Of a DNA stretch of 16,577 nt, positions 1 through 7,704 are shown piece after piece. The translations under genes were made by a program, and so were the position numbers. The stretch comes from Anaerolineae bacterium. Lineage in GTDB: Bacteria > Chloroflexota > Anaerolineae > JAAYZQ01. The stretch spans positions 1 through 16,577 of the forward strand of contig JAFGOG010000104.1 in NCBI GenBank assembly GCA_016926595.1, read 5' to 3'. Numbering within the stretch: the first letter of the stretch is position 1; every line of letters begins with the position of its first letter. A model generated the notes under the pieces. It saw only the letters and a program-made list of their open reading frames with translations, was not told the DNA's origin and made no database searches.

Positions 1-26
1 CATGAATAGGACATCCGGACCGCATA

Positions 27-55
27 TTGACCTAGTATCACGCTTGTGATATAAT
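27..55 (+). promoter_or_regulatory. Sigma70-type promoter of the heliorhodopsin gene
   Basis: The -35 box TTGACC (27-32) and the -10 box TATAAT (50-55) are separated by exactly 17 bases, giving 5/6 and 6/6 matches to consensus. The predicted start of transcription is near 62, leaving a leader of about 85 bases before the ATG at 146. No clear operator overlaps it, so expression is probably strong and not tightly repressed (inference). Confidence 0.8.
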
Positions 56-145
56 CCAATCCGGCACCGGGGATTATGGAGTGGTTGGTGAGCAAGGACC
101 GCGATAGTTACTCAAATCAAAACATAGAACAAGGAGGAAAAGACC

Positions 146-952
146 ATGCCTGCAGAATCTGTTGTCTCGAAAAAGGGGTCGGACGTACCCGAAAAGACCT
201 ACCAGGGATTGCGCCGCTTCAACCTGGCGATGGGGTTCCTGCACTTGCTGCAGGGCATCCTGATGATCGTGCTCAGCAACGACACGACCTACCCCATCTA
301 CACCAGCTTCCTGACCTTTGACACGGCGGCGCTCAAGCTAGTGCCAGACCCCCAGGTGGTCTACGACCTGCGCTTCGGCCCGGCGATTGCGACCTTTCTG
401 CTGATCTCGGCCGTGGCCCACTTTTCGCTGGCGACCTTCGGCTACAAGTGGTACGTCGCCCATCTCAAGCAGGGTATGAACCCGGCCCGCTTCTACGAGT
501 ATGCCCTCAGCTCGTCGCTCATGATCGTCCTGATCGGCATGCTGGTCGGCATCTATGACCTGGGGACCATGATCGCCCTCTTTGGCGTCAACGCCATGAT
601 GAACCTGTTCGGCATCATGATGGAGCTGCACAACCAGACGACCAAAAAGACCGACTGGACGTCGTTCATCTATGGCTGTATCGCCGGCATTGTCCCCTGG
701 ATCGTCATCGTGCTCTACTTCTTGGGGTCGCTGTCGTCGTCCGACGCCAAGCCACCGGCCTTTGTCTATGCCATTGTCCCCACCCTCTTTGTCTTCTTTA
801 ACATCTTTGCCGTGAACATGGTCCTCCAGTACAAGAAGGTGGGGCGCTGGAAAGACTACCTGTTTGGTGAGCGGGTGTATATCATCCTCAGCCTGACCGC
901 CAAGACGGCCCTGGCCTGGATGATCTTTGCCGGCACCCTGGCCCCCGTCTAG
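146..952 (+). CDS. Heliorhodopsin
   Basis: This is a 268-residue seven-helix retinal protein of the heliorhodopsin family, which sits in the membrane with its N-terminus inside the cell, the opposite of type 1 rhodopsins. Family-typical stretches are visible: FNLAMGFLHLLQG in helix A, FYEYALSSSLMIVLI in helix C, CIAGIVPWI in helix E and YIILSLTAKTALAW in helix G. Lys253 in helix G is the expected Schiff-base lysine and Glu118 matches the expected counterion; their spacing of 135 fits characterised members. The start is set by an AAGGAGG site at 131-137, eight bases before the ATG. Heliorhodopsins are not known to pump ions; roles proposed for the family include sensing and regulation of partner enzymes such as glutamine synthetase or photolyase. 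A photolyase gene follows on the same strand. Family assignment is very secure; the role is not. Confidence 0.97.
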   Translation: MPAESVVSKKGSDVPEKTYQGLRRFNLAMGFLHLLQGILMIVLSNDTTYPIYTSFLTFDTAALKLVPDPQVVYDLRFGPAIATFLLISAVAHFSLATFGYKWYVAHLKQGMNPARFYEYALSSSLMIVLIGMLVGIYDLGTMIALFGVNAMMNLFGIMMELHNQTTKKTDWTSFIYGCIAGIVPWIVIVLYFLGSLSSSDAKPPAFVYAIVPTLFVFFNIFAVNMVLQYKKVGRWKDYLFGERVYIILSLTAKTALAWMIFAGTLAPV

Positions 953-1030
953 CACCAATACCTTTCAAATAAGGCCAGGTGGAAACGGAGCCATGGTTGG
1001 TCTTCAGACCGCTGGCCGACAACCCGACGG

Positions 1031-1312
1031 TTGGCCTGGTTCTTTATCCGGGAGGGCGCATGGCTGCCCGGTTTGCCCATCAGAATCCGGAAGCGGCGCC
1101 AGGGAATGCAAACGGTTGATCGAACGATTGTCAAGATCCTGACAACCTTGGCCCTCCCGACGGTGGGCAGGGCGGCCGTGGGCGGCCTGGATGTGGTGAC
1201 CCAGGCAGCCGACGTACGGCGGCTTGTCGATTTGGGGTTTCAGTTCCGCTTCCCCGAGCTTGAAGGGGTGCTGCGGGATGCCCTGGCGCAAAGTAGAAAG
1301 GCGCTTCCGTGA
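1031..1312 (+). pseudogene. C-terminal remnant of a YfcH/TIGR01777-type epimerase
   Basis: An open frame (TTG at 1031, ATG at 1106) ends in a segment reading RRLVDLGFQFRFPELEGVL, which is close to the conserved C-terminal DUF1731 tail of NAD-dependent epimerase-like proteins of the TIGR01777/YfcH family. A full family member is about 300 residues with an N-terminal Rossmann fold; nothing of that fold is present in the 360 bases between the heliorhodopsin stop and this stop. I therefore read it as a 3' gene remnant left after deletion. Its TGA overlaps the GTG start of the photolyase by four bases (GTGA), so translation of it could still couple to the photolyase. It could instead be a small real protein; the family match covers only about 35 residues. 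Confidence 0.5.
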
Positions 1313-2766
1313 CAGCTTCCATCTGGTGGGTCCGCCGAGACCTGCGTCTGGCCGACAACCAGGCCCTAAACGCCGCGTTGGCTGCGGCTGACTGGCTGAT
1401 CCCGGTCTTTATCCTCGATCCGGCGATCCTCTCTTCCGACTATGTCGGAGATGCGGCCAGGGGCCGTGTGGCATTCCTGTTCGACGGACTGCGCTGGCTC
1501 GACGCGAGCCTGCGCTCCCGAGGCAGCCGTCTGATCATCCGGCAGGGCGATCCGGTCGAGGAGCTGACCAGGCTGATGGATGAAAGCAGCGCCAAGGGGA
1601 TATTCGCCGAGGAGGATACCTGGCTCTACGGCCGGAAGCGAGACGCACGCGTGGCGCAAGTGCTGCCCCTGCATCTGACAGGAGGTCTGGCCATCCACCC
1701 GCCGGAGGTAGTGCTAAAGCCGGATAGCAGCCCATACATGGTGTTCACGCCCTTCAGCCGTGCCTGGAAGGCGCTGCCCTTGCCGCCAGCCAGGGAAGTG
1801 TTGGCGGCGCCGGGTCCACTGCCGGCAGTTCCGCACCTGGACAGCTTGCCGATCCCGGCCGAGCCGGCCCTGCCGAACGGCGCGCCATTCCAGCCCGGCG
1901 AGGCGGAGGCCCATCGCCGACTGGGGGCGTTTGTGGAGGGCGACGACTCGGCCATCTATCGCTACGCAAAAGGCCGCGACCGGCTGGACCTGGCCGGCAC
2001 GTCGCAGTTGTCGCCCTATCTGCGGTTTGGGATGGTGTCGGCGCGCCAGGCGGCCGCAAGCGCTCGGCGCGCGATCGAGGCAGCGCCCGATGCCCAGGCC
2101 CGTAGCGGAGCCGAGACGTGGCTCACCGAGCTGATCTGGCGCGACTTCTACCTGTCGATCCAGTATCACTTTCCAGAGACAGAACGGTACAGCTTTCGCG
2201 CCGACTTGCGTGACATCACCTGGGAGAACGACGAGATGGCCTTTGCCGCCTGGTGCCAGGGACGGACGGGTTACCCGGTAGTCGATGCCGCCATGCGCCA
2301 ACTGGCGCAGACCGGCTGGATGCACAATCGGGCGCGGATGATCGTCGCTTCATTCCTGGTCAAAGACCTGTTGATCGATTGGCGGTGGGGAGAGCGCTGG
2401 TTCATGCAGCACCTGGTAGACGCTGACCCGGCGGCCAACAACGGCGGCTGGCAATGGACCGCCGGCACCGGCACCGACTCGGCACCCTACTTCCGCATCT
2501 TTCACCCGGTGCTGCAGGGCAGAAAGCACGACCCCGAGGGCGCCTATGTCCGCCAGTGGCTGCCGGAGCTGGCTCACGTGCCGGGGCGTTACATCCATGC
2601 GCCGTGGGAGACACCGCCGGAGGTGCAGCAGACAGCCGGCTGCATCATCGGGCAGGATTACCCGGCGCCGATCATCGACCATGCCTGGGCGCGCGAGCGG
2701 GCGCTGGCTGCGTACGCTCAGGCTAAACAGATGAGAGAGAAAGAAGATCAGCGGTCATCGGCCTAG
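1309..2766 (+). CDS. phrB: Deoxyribodipyrimidine photolyase (class I, CPD-type)
   Basis: This 485-residue flavoprotein uses blue light to split cyclobutane pyrimidine dimers in DNA. The N-terminal antenna-binding alpha/beta domain starts with [15 protein letters not shown] (6-20). The C-terminal FAD domain contains [24 protein letters not shown] and ANNGGWQW, nearly as in Escherichia coli PhrB. The electron-transfer tryptophan triad aligns to Trp305, Trp358 and Trp381, and Asn377 occupies the flavin-N5 position typical of photolyases rather than plant cryptochromes. The start is the GTG at 1309, overlapping the stop of the upstream remnant. The last dozen residues after about 473 are longer and more charged than usual and may include read-in from a degraded downstream gene. 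No promoter of its own is obvious, so it may be read from the heliorhodopsin promoter. Antenna cofactor type cannot be told. Confidence 0.97.
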   Translation: MTASIWWVRRDLRLADNQALNAALAAADWLIPVFILDPAILSSDYVGDAARGRVAFLFDGLRWLDASLRSRGSRLIIRQGDPVEELTRLMDESSAKGIFAEEDTWLYGRKRDARVAQVLPLHLTGGLAIHPPEVVLKPDSSPYMVFTPFSRAWKALPLPPAREVLAAPGPLPAVPHLDSLPIPAEPALPNGAPFQPGEAEAHRRLGAFVEGDDSAIYRYAKGRDRLDLAGTSQLSPYLRFGMVSARQAAASARRAIEAAPDAQARSGAETWLTELIWRDFYLSIQYHFPETERYSFRADLRDITWENDEMAFAAWCQGRTGYPVVDAAMRQLAQTGWMHNRARMIVASFLVKDLLIDWRWGERWFMQHLVDADPAANNGGWQWTAGTGTDSAPYFRIFHPVLQGRKHDPEGAYVRQWLPELAHVPGRYIHAPWETPPEVQQTAGCIIGQDYPAPIIDHAWARERALAAYAQAKQMREKEDQRSSA

Positions 2767-2908
2767 CCGTCCTGCTCGGCACGGGCTTGGCCGGATTTAC
2801 GGTATCGGCGGCGCTGGGCAGCGGCAGCGCGGCGACGACACAATCCTGGCAGCCATCGCCTATGCCCTCGCGGCGACTGCCCTGCGAGTGCGGACTCGTC
2901 GGCAGTAG
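2731..2908 (+). pseudogene. Possible frameshifted small membrane protein
   Basis: Overlapping the photolyase 3' end, an ATG at 2731 opens a charged start (MREKEDQR); in the neighbouring frame this continues into a hydrophobic helix ([15 protein letters not shown]), and in a third frame into a second one (TILAAIAYALAATALRV) that stops at 2906-2908. Two frameshifts would join these into a small two-helix membrane protein of about 60 residues. No family is recognised, and chance hydrophobic frames are possible in GC-rich DNA. The remaining sequence up to 3130 contains a run of GGCC units near 2956-2970 and no gene or convincing promoter that I can see. Confidence 0.22.
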
Positions 2909-3130
2909 GGGGCTGGCACAGCATCCGCGCGCCTTGGGTGTCGTCATTGCCCCGACCGGCCGGCCGGCCGCGGGTCGCTGTCTGCAAATAGGGGCGAGCT
3001 GTCGACTGACCGGCATATGGAGTCCATTGGCTTTGAGATGAGAGAAAGAACGATCGTAGAGTGAGTTCGACCAAGGGTTGACGGCAGTCATGCCAGAAAG
3101 TGTGCGACTCCGAAAATGCTAGGTACATGT

Positions 3131-4564
3131 ATGAAAGTTATGCTCATTCAGCCGCCCATGTATCACCTAAAGATGCAGCTATCCCCGAACCTGGGGCTCG
3201 CCTACATTGCGGCGGTTCTGGAGCGTGACGGCTTTCAAGTCCAGGTTCTCGATGCTGCGGCTGAGAACCTCGACTTTGACGGAGTCATGGAGCGCATACG
3301 GGTGTTTTCCCCTTCCGTGATTGGGGCCGGCGGGCAGACGCCGGTTATCCGGCGATCGCTGACCATCTTTGCACGTGCCAAGGAGGAGATCAGTCAGGAT
3401 ATCATCACGGTCGCAGGAGGACCCCATTTCTCGTTTGCGGATAGGGAATCGTTGGCCGAGTGCCCGCAGTTGGATGTGATCGTGCGAGGCGAAGGCGAGG
3501 AGACCATGAGCCGTCTCTGCAAGAGGGTTGCGGCTGGCGAGCCCCTGGATGATCTACTCGGGATCACCTGGCGCAACGACCAGGGAGAGGCCGTGCGCAA
3601 CCCCGATCGCCCGCCTATTGCAGACGTCGATTCTATCCCTTTTCCGGCCTGGCACCTGTTTCCGGTGGACAAGTATCACTGGGTGGGCAATAAACTTCTG
3701 GCCACATCATCATCGCGGGGATGTCCATATCATTGTCCCTACTGCATCACCTGGAAAATGCATCAGGGTGTGAGACAAAGGGACCCTGCCAGAATCGTGG
3801 AAGAGATGGTGTGGGCCAAGAAGCACTTTGGCCATGACACCTTCTTCTTCCAAGATGACGCTTCGTTTCTTGTACGTGAGCAACTCGAGGGATTCCTGGA
3901 TGCACTCGAGAAGAGCGGAGAGAAGCTGTATTGGTATTATGAAACACGCGAAGATGTCTTTCTGCGCTATCGGGATCTCTGGGAGCGAATGAAAAGAAAC
4001 GGGCTTTTCAAGATCGTCTTCGGACTCGAGTCCCCTGATCCCGAACAACGAGCGCGCTTTGGCAAGCAGGGGTATGATCTCAGCTCTGTCGAGTCCATGA
4101 TGCGTACGTTGGAGAAGGAACTCGACATCATGGTATCGGTGTATCTCATCTTTGGTGCGCCTGAGGACACCGAGGAGTCACTGGATTCGATTTTGGAGTA
4201 TGCGAGGCATCTGTACCCGGACTACTGCTCGTTTGTTGTGGGCTCTCTGGCTGTTCCCTTTCCAGGGACTGACAAATTCATCGAGCTGAAAGAAAAAGAC
4301 CTGATCAGCAGCTACAACTGGGATGACTATGGCTTTGGCAAATCGGTGATACGGTCCTCCATATCTCCTGAGAAGCTGCAAGACGTATTCAGTGGCTTCT
4401 GGATCGGCACCTATGTGCGGCCGAAGGCGGTGATGAAACAGGTCCAGCTACTTCTCTCTCGGAACCGGTTCAGAAGAGCAATGGCCAAGCAGTACATTGT
4501 CATGGCTGCCGAAATGATCTCTGACGTTCAAAAGATGAAAGGGGAGAAGCGAGATGGATTCTAG
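3131..4564 (+). CDS. B12-binding-domain radical SAM protein
   Basis: This protein of 477 residues has the architecture of the cobalamin-binding-domain radical SAM group. Residues 1-160 form the Rossmann-like B12-binding domain, beginning MKVMLIQPPMY; it lacks the DxHxxG cobalt-ligand motif, as is common in this group. The radical SAM core holds the [4Fe-4S] motif CxxxCxxC at Cys198, Cys202 and Cys205 (RGCPYHCPYC). Later stretches (VFGLESPDPEQRARFGK; VYLIFGAPEDTEES) match the core barrel. The ATG at 3131 is preferred over the ATG at 3116 because the domain begins there; neither has a strong ribosome site. Relatives include BchE-type cyclases, hopanoid-modifying enzymes and methyltransferases; sequence alone does not select the substrate. 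It faces the minus-strand lipid-like gene run tail to tail, so a shared pathway is only a guess. Confidence 0.9.
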   Translation: MKVMLIQPPMYHLKMQLSPNLGLAYIAAVLERDGFQVQVLDAAAENLDFDGVMERIRVFSPSVIGAGGQTPVIRRSLTIFARAKEEISQDIITVAGGPHFSFADRESLAECPQLDVIVRGEGEETMSRLCKRVAAGEPLDDLLGITWRNDQGEAVRNPDRPPIADVDSIPFPAWHLFPVDKYHWVGNKLLATSSSRGCPYHCPYCITWKMHQGVRQRDPARIVEEMVWAKKHFGHDTFFFQDDASFLVREQLEGFLDALEKSGEKLYWYYETREDVFLRYRDLWERMKRNGLFKIVFGLESPDPEQRARFGKQGYDLSSVESMMRTLEKELDIMVSVYLIFGAPEDTEESLDSILEYARHLYPDYCSFVVGSLAVPFPGTDKFIELKEKDLISSYNWDDYGFGKSVIRSSISPEKLQDVFSGFWIGTYVRPKAVMKQVQLLLSRNRFRRAMAKQYIVMAAEMISDVQKMKGEKRDGF

Positions 4565-4592
4565 GTGGGGAGAAAGGCGATATCACTGGGGA

Positions 4593-4636
4593 GGCGAGAA
4601 CTGAACGCCTGGACCTGACCCCGCTCAGCTCTCGCC
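4593..4636. terminator. Possible hairpin terminator between convergent genes
   Basis: GGCGAGA (4593-4599) is perfectly complementary to TCTCGCC (4630-4636), and just inside it CTGA pairs with TCAG, giving about eleven paired bases around a loop of some 20 bases. It lies just after the radical SAM stop and overlaps the last codons of the convergent PlsY-like gene. There is only a short T-rich run (GTCTTT) after it, so it is a weak candidate. Confidence 0.35.
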
Positions 4637-5380
4637 GTCTTTGCCTCTCAGCCTGGAAACTAGCTCTCCAAGCAGGTCCGCCACCGAGCGCTGTTGTGCC
4701 ACCCCTTGATCCAGGCGGCTCCTGACTCGTACTTCCGTAGCGAGCTGCAGCTTCTCCAGCTCTCCCCTCCGTTTGAGGTGGAGCATCTGCTGCCAATCAG
4801 GGAGCATGGATACCGAGTAGATGATCACCACCGCTACCGAATAGATCCGCTCAGGCCAGCCGTGGGGGCCAAGCCAGATCCAGGGAACCATGAGCCCCAG
4901 CCAGACCCCCGAGGACAGCAGTGGATTCCTGATGACCAGGTCGCTGGCCAAGCCCAGTAGATTCGTGACGACGACCCCCAGCCAGTCGACGACCAGCATC
5001 CCACCCATACTAGGCGATATGCCTCTACCACCCTGGAAGCGATAGTAGATGGGCCAATTGTGGCCCACGACAGCCAAACCGGCAGCCAGGAGGTAGTAGG
5101 GCGCCTCTGGCATCCACAGCTTGAAGAGCAGCGCCGGCATGGTGGCCTTCAGAATGTCCAGGACACCGACCAGGCAACCGTAACCGGGCCCCAGGTGCAG
5201 TCGCACCGATGTGGCGCTAACCGCATCGGACTCGAACCTTCCCTCGCCGTCCGTGCCCTCGACCACGATCTTGGTGATGTCCTGCTGCGGAGCAAACCGC
5301 CTGGCTACCAGGCGTGCGAAGGAAACAGAACCCGCCAGATATCCAATCACCATGGCGAGCAGTGCAACCAGCAGATTCAC
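4625..5380 (-). CDS. PlsY-like integral membrane acyltransferase (copy 1)
   Basis: A 251-residue membrane protein related to PlsY, the enzyme that acylates glycerol 3-phosphate with acyl phosphate in phospholipid synthesis. The first conserved loop reads GYLAGSVSFARL (13-24), the middle segment SATSVRLHLGPGYGCLVGVL then DILKATMP matches the family, and the second loop is GHNWPIYYRFQGGRG (106-120) where PlsY has GHxxPxFxxFKGGKG. The usual third motif (HRxN) near the C-terminus is not visible, replaced by a charged tail, and the protein is about 50 residues longer than typical PlsY. The start is GTG at 5380; an ATG ten codons in is an alternative. It has its own promoter. It is clearly paralogous to the next gene upstream. 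Enzyme activity on glycerol phosphate is not assured. Confidence 0.85.
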   Translation of the reverse strand: MNLLVALLAMVIGYLAGSVSFARLVARRFAPQQDITKIVVEGTDGEGRFESDAVSATSVRLHLGPGYGCLVGVLDILKATMPALLFKLWMPEAPYYLLAAGLAVVGHNWPIYYRFQGGRGISPSMGGMLVVDWLGVVVTNLLGLASDLVIRNPLLSSGVWLGLMVPWIWLGPHGWPERIYSVAVVIIYSVSMLPDWQQMLHLKRRGELEKLQLATEVRVRSRLDQGVAQQRSVADLLGELVSRLRGKDGES

Positions 5381-5432
5381 GGTTTATCCATCCTATCCCA
5401 TAGCCAGTCCGGTTGGATGCGGTTCCCCAAGT

Positions 5433-5461
5433 ATCATAGAGGTAAATAGGATGCCCGTCAA
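5433..5461 (-). promoter_or_regulatory. Sigma70-type promoter for PlsY-like copy 1
   Basis: On the minus strand, TTGACG (5461-5456) and TATGAT (5438-5433) are 17 bases apart, matching consensus at 5/6 and 5/6. The predicted transcript starts near 5426, about 45 bases before the GTG at 5380. The surrounding 240-base gap between the two PlsY-like genes otherwise holds no gene. This means copy 1 can be expressed separately from the three genes upstream. Confidence 0.75.
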
Positions 5462-5620
5462 GCGAGCAGCGCCAGTTGTCCAGATCGCACCTCCAGACAA
5501 CCCAAGAGCATGGCGCATCACCCGCTTAAAGCAGGACGATAAAGACGCCTGCTGTTCCTGTACGGCCCAGAACCGACGCCAGAGCTGGGCCGGTCGGCCG
5601 GCGCACCTATGGGCCAGCCA

Positions 5621-6355
5621 TCATCGGGAGCCATCTTCCTTCTTGCGAAACAGGTTGACCAGGCTGAACCGCTGTACCACGCGATACACACTGCCCATTC
5701 CCATGAACTCTGCAACCTGCTGTTCATCTGGCAGATCACCCTCTCTCCGCAGGCGGAGATATTGCCTCAGTTCAGGCAGCATCGCAAACCAGAATAACGC
5801 ATTGGCAAGCAGAACGTAAGCAAGTTTTGCAGGATCATGGGTGCGGAACCAGATCCAAGGGATCATCAACAAGAGCCCAGCCCAGCGCATCAGGAGCACC
5901 TGTCCCAGCAGTCCGCCCAGTAGCATGCCCACGGTGTTGGTCACCAGCACACCAACCCAGTCGACAACCAGGAACCCCCCGTATATTGTTGCCAGGCCGC
6001 GCCCCCCCCTGAAGCCGTAGTAGAAGGGATAGTTGTGTCCAATGATAGTCAGGGTCGCAGCGACGAGATAGTAAGGGGCATCCGGTTGCCAGAGCTTGAA
6101 CAGCAGCGTAGGGACCAACGCTTTGAGGATATCCAAGATCGCAACCAGGCAGCCATATCTGCTTCCCAACTGAAACCGGACCGCGGTAGCGCTGATGGAG
6201 CCAGATTCAAAGACCTCGCTGCTGCCCTCAATAGCGTGCTCTATCTTTGAGACATCCGCCCCAGGAGCGCGGATTCTTATCAGCAGACGTGCAAAAGAGA
6301 AGGAGCCAATCAGATAGCCTACCACGCCTGCAAGGAGCGCGATGGGTATGCTCAT
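5621..6355 (-). CDS. PlsY-like integral membrane acyltransferase (copy 2)
   Basis: A 244-residue paralogue of the neighbouring PlsY-like protein. It shows GYLIGSFSFARLLIR (13-27), ESGSISATAVRFQLG (50-64), DILKALVP and GHNYPFYYGFRGGRGLATIYGG (from 106), the last very close to the acyl-phosphate-binding loop of PlsY. As in copy 1, the C-terminal HRxN motif is not found, and a tail rich in charged residues follows the last helix. The start ATG at 6355 is chosen because GGAGGAGAG lies just upstream, inside the end of the chelatase-like gene, whose stop is only four bases away; a longer frame to 6415 would overlap that gene. Tight spacing indicates translational coupling. Substrate unknown; family assignment firm. 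Confidence 0.88.
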   Translation of the reverse strand: MSIPIALLAGVVGYLIGSFSFARLLIRIRAPGADVSKIEHAIEGSSEVFESGSISATAVRFQLGSRYGCLVAILDILKALVPTLLFKLWQPDAPYYLVAATLTIIGHNYPFYYGFRGGRGLATIYGGFLVVDWVGVLVTNTVGMLLGGLLGQVLLMRWAGLLLMIPWIWFRTHDPAKLAYVLLANALFWFAMLPELRQYLRLRREGDLPDEQQVAEFMGMGSVYRVVQRFSLVNLFRKKEDGSR

Positions 6356-6359
6356 GTTC

Positions 6360-7643
6360 CTACTCTCCTCCAGCATGCACTGCTTGTTCGTCCATGGTTG
6401 GCAGCGTCGTCTCAAGCCCCTCCAATTGCGCGTCTATCTTCTCCTTGATGGCTTGGATCACAATCGGATCATCATTCCAGGCACCCAGGTTGATCAGCGG
6501 GAACCCCTCGGGCACTCTCGACTCATTGACCAAGGCTGGGACATCCCACTGGCTGTGGATAGCATCGGCACTGATTGCAGCCGAGAAATACAGGACCTTT
6601 TCCACGCCGTTGCCCAAGAACTCTTCAATTTTGCCCGCGGGTTTGGGCTCCTTGAACTCCATCCAGGCCAGGCCCAAGTTCTCGGGACGATAGCCGTCTT
6701 TTTCGAATTGCTCAAGCACGGCTTGTCGGAAGCCTATCTCCTGCTCGGTTTCAGTGGCCCACTCCACATCCCACTCGTCCGGCTGCCCATGGCCTACCAA
6801 CAAGATCCCCACCTCGGACTTGGCTGTGTCGCCGATGTGGGCGTTGGCTCTTTGGACGAACATGCTCTGTAAGGTCTCGGAATCGTACAGAGGGCCGGTG
6901 AAGACCAGCGGTATCCCAAACCTCTCCTCGACATTCAGCGCCTCGATGAGCTCTTCTCCCTCCGCAGTGTGGTTGGAGATGGTCAGGAAAACTTCGCTGA
7001 TCACGATCCTGCTAGCCCCCTCATTGAGGGCCTGGATGACCGCGGCATCTGGTCGAGGGTTATCGTCCAGAAAACTATAGTAGAACTTGGTCCTCATGTC
7101 GCCCTCTGCCCGGAAGGCTTCCTCTAGGCGAGTCACCATTTGGCTGTGCATCCTGCGGTGGTCGCTGCGGCCCACCTCGAGGTACTTGTTCCTGAGCTGG
7201 TTAACAAACAGAGGTCGCGCCGCCAGCGGCACGAAAGCGATGCCCTGCTCGTCAAACTCGTTGAACTGGTTGATCCAACCGATAGGGTCATAGGTTTCCG
7301 GTTCTCCATGAGTAAAGTAGACGACCGCCGTATGCCCGAGACCCGGGTCACCATCGGCCCGTGTCAGTTCTGGAACAGGCCTCGGATCTTCTCTACTCAG
7401 GAAGGCTCGGGTCATGACCAGATAGCCGGCTGCGAATAGAACCAGGGCCAGGGAAACTGCCACCAGTAGAGTCTTTCCCCTGAAACTCACTGCCAGGACG
7501 ACGATGAGGCCAAACAGCACGGTGCATAGCGCCAGCAGATACCAGCTCATGCTGATGGGGTGAACCGTAAGATATCGAACCGTCAGTACTCCCAACCCGA
7601 GAGCAAGGACTGCAATAGCTAACCATTTGAGAAAAGCCATCAT
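6360..7643 (-). CDS. Membrane-anchored ferrochelatase/CbiX-like protein
   Basis: This 427-residue protein has three N-terminal membrane segments (about 6-26, 33-53 and 57-77) and then a soluble two-lobed domain resembling class II chelatases (ferrochelatase, sirohydrochlorin chelatase), which insert metals into tetrapyrroles. The lobes open with similar motifs, VVYFTHGEPE (107-116) and VGILLVGHGQP (278-288), and His285 matches the catalytic histidine of the family. Where ferrochelatases carry a glutamate in SDHLE, this protein has ADAIHSQWD, with His363 at or near that position. A membrane-anchored version in a run with a dikinase-like gene and PlsY-like genes is not the usual haem or cobalamin context. 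Two ATGs stand side by side (7643 and 7640); GGAGGAAG upstream is better spaced for the second. The metal, the substrate and even enzymatic activity are open. Confidence 0.75.
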   Translation of the reverse strand: MMAFLKWLAIAVLALGLGVLTVRYLTVHPISMSWYLLALCTVLFGLIVVLAVSFRGKTLLVAVSLALVLFAAGYLVMTRAFLSREDPRPVPELTRADGDPGLGHTAVVYFTHGEPETYDPIGWINQFNEFDEQGIAFVPLAARPLFVNQLRNKYLEVGRSDHRRMHSQMVTRLEEAFRAEGDMRTKFYYSFLDDNPRPDAAVIQALNEGASRIVISEVFLTISNHTAEGEELIEALNVEERFGIPLVFTGPLYDSETLQSMFVQRANAHIGDTAKSEVGILLVGHGQPDEWDVEWATETEQEIGFRQAVLEQFEKDGYRPENLGLAWMEFKEPKPAGKIEEFLGNGVEKVLYFSAAISADAIHSQWDVPALVNESRVPEGFPLINLGAWNDDPIVIQAIKEKIDAQLEGLETTLPTMDEQAVHAGGE

Positions 7644-7704
7644 TCTTCCTCCATCTTGTTATCGTACTCAAAGCTACCAAGACTGCGCCTGCCCACCACG
7701 ATCC

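Noticed and set aside
338..958. A 206-codon minus-strand frame opposite heliorhodopsin
   Set aside because: Antisense shadow of a certain gene; rich in His, Asp and Gly with no recognisable domain.
1004..1085. Possible terminator hairpins after heliorhodopsin
   Set aside because: The stems (GGCC/AACC with a bulge, and CCGGG with CCCGG) are imperfect and the T-runs are poor; too weak to list.
2950..2975. GGCC-rich palindromic tract
   Set aside because: Short self-complementary GC run; no T-tract for a terminator and no evidence of a functional site.
3131..4564. Naming the radical SAM protein bchE or a hopanoid gene
   Set aside because: There are no bacteriochlorophyll or hopanoid genes nearby and the motifs seen are common to the whole group.
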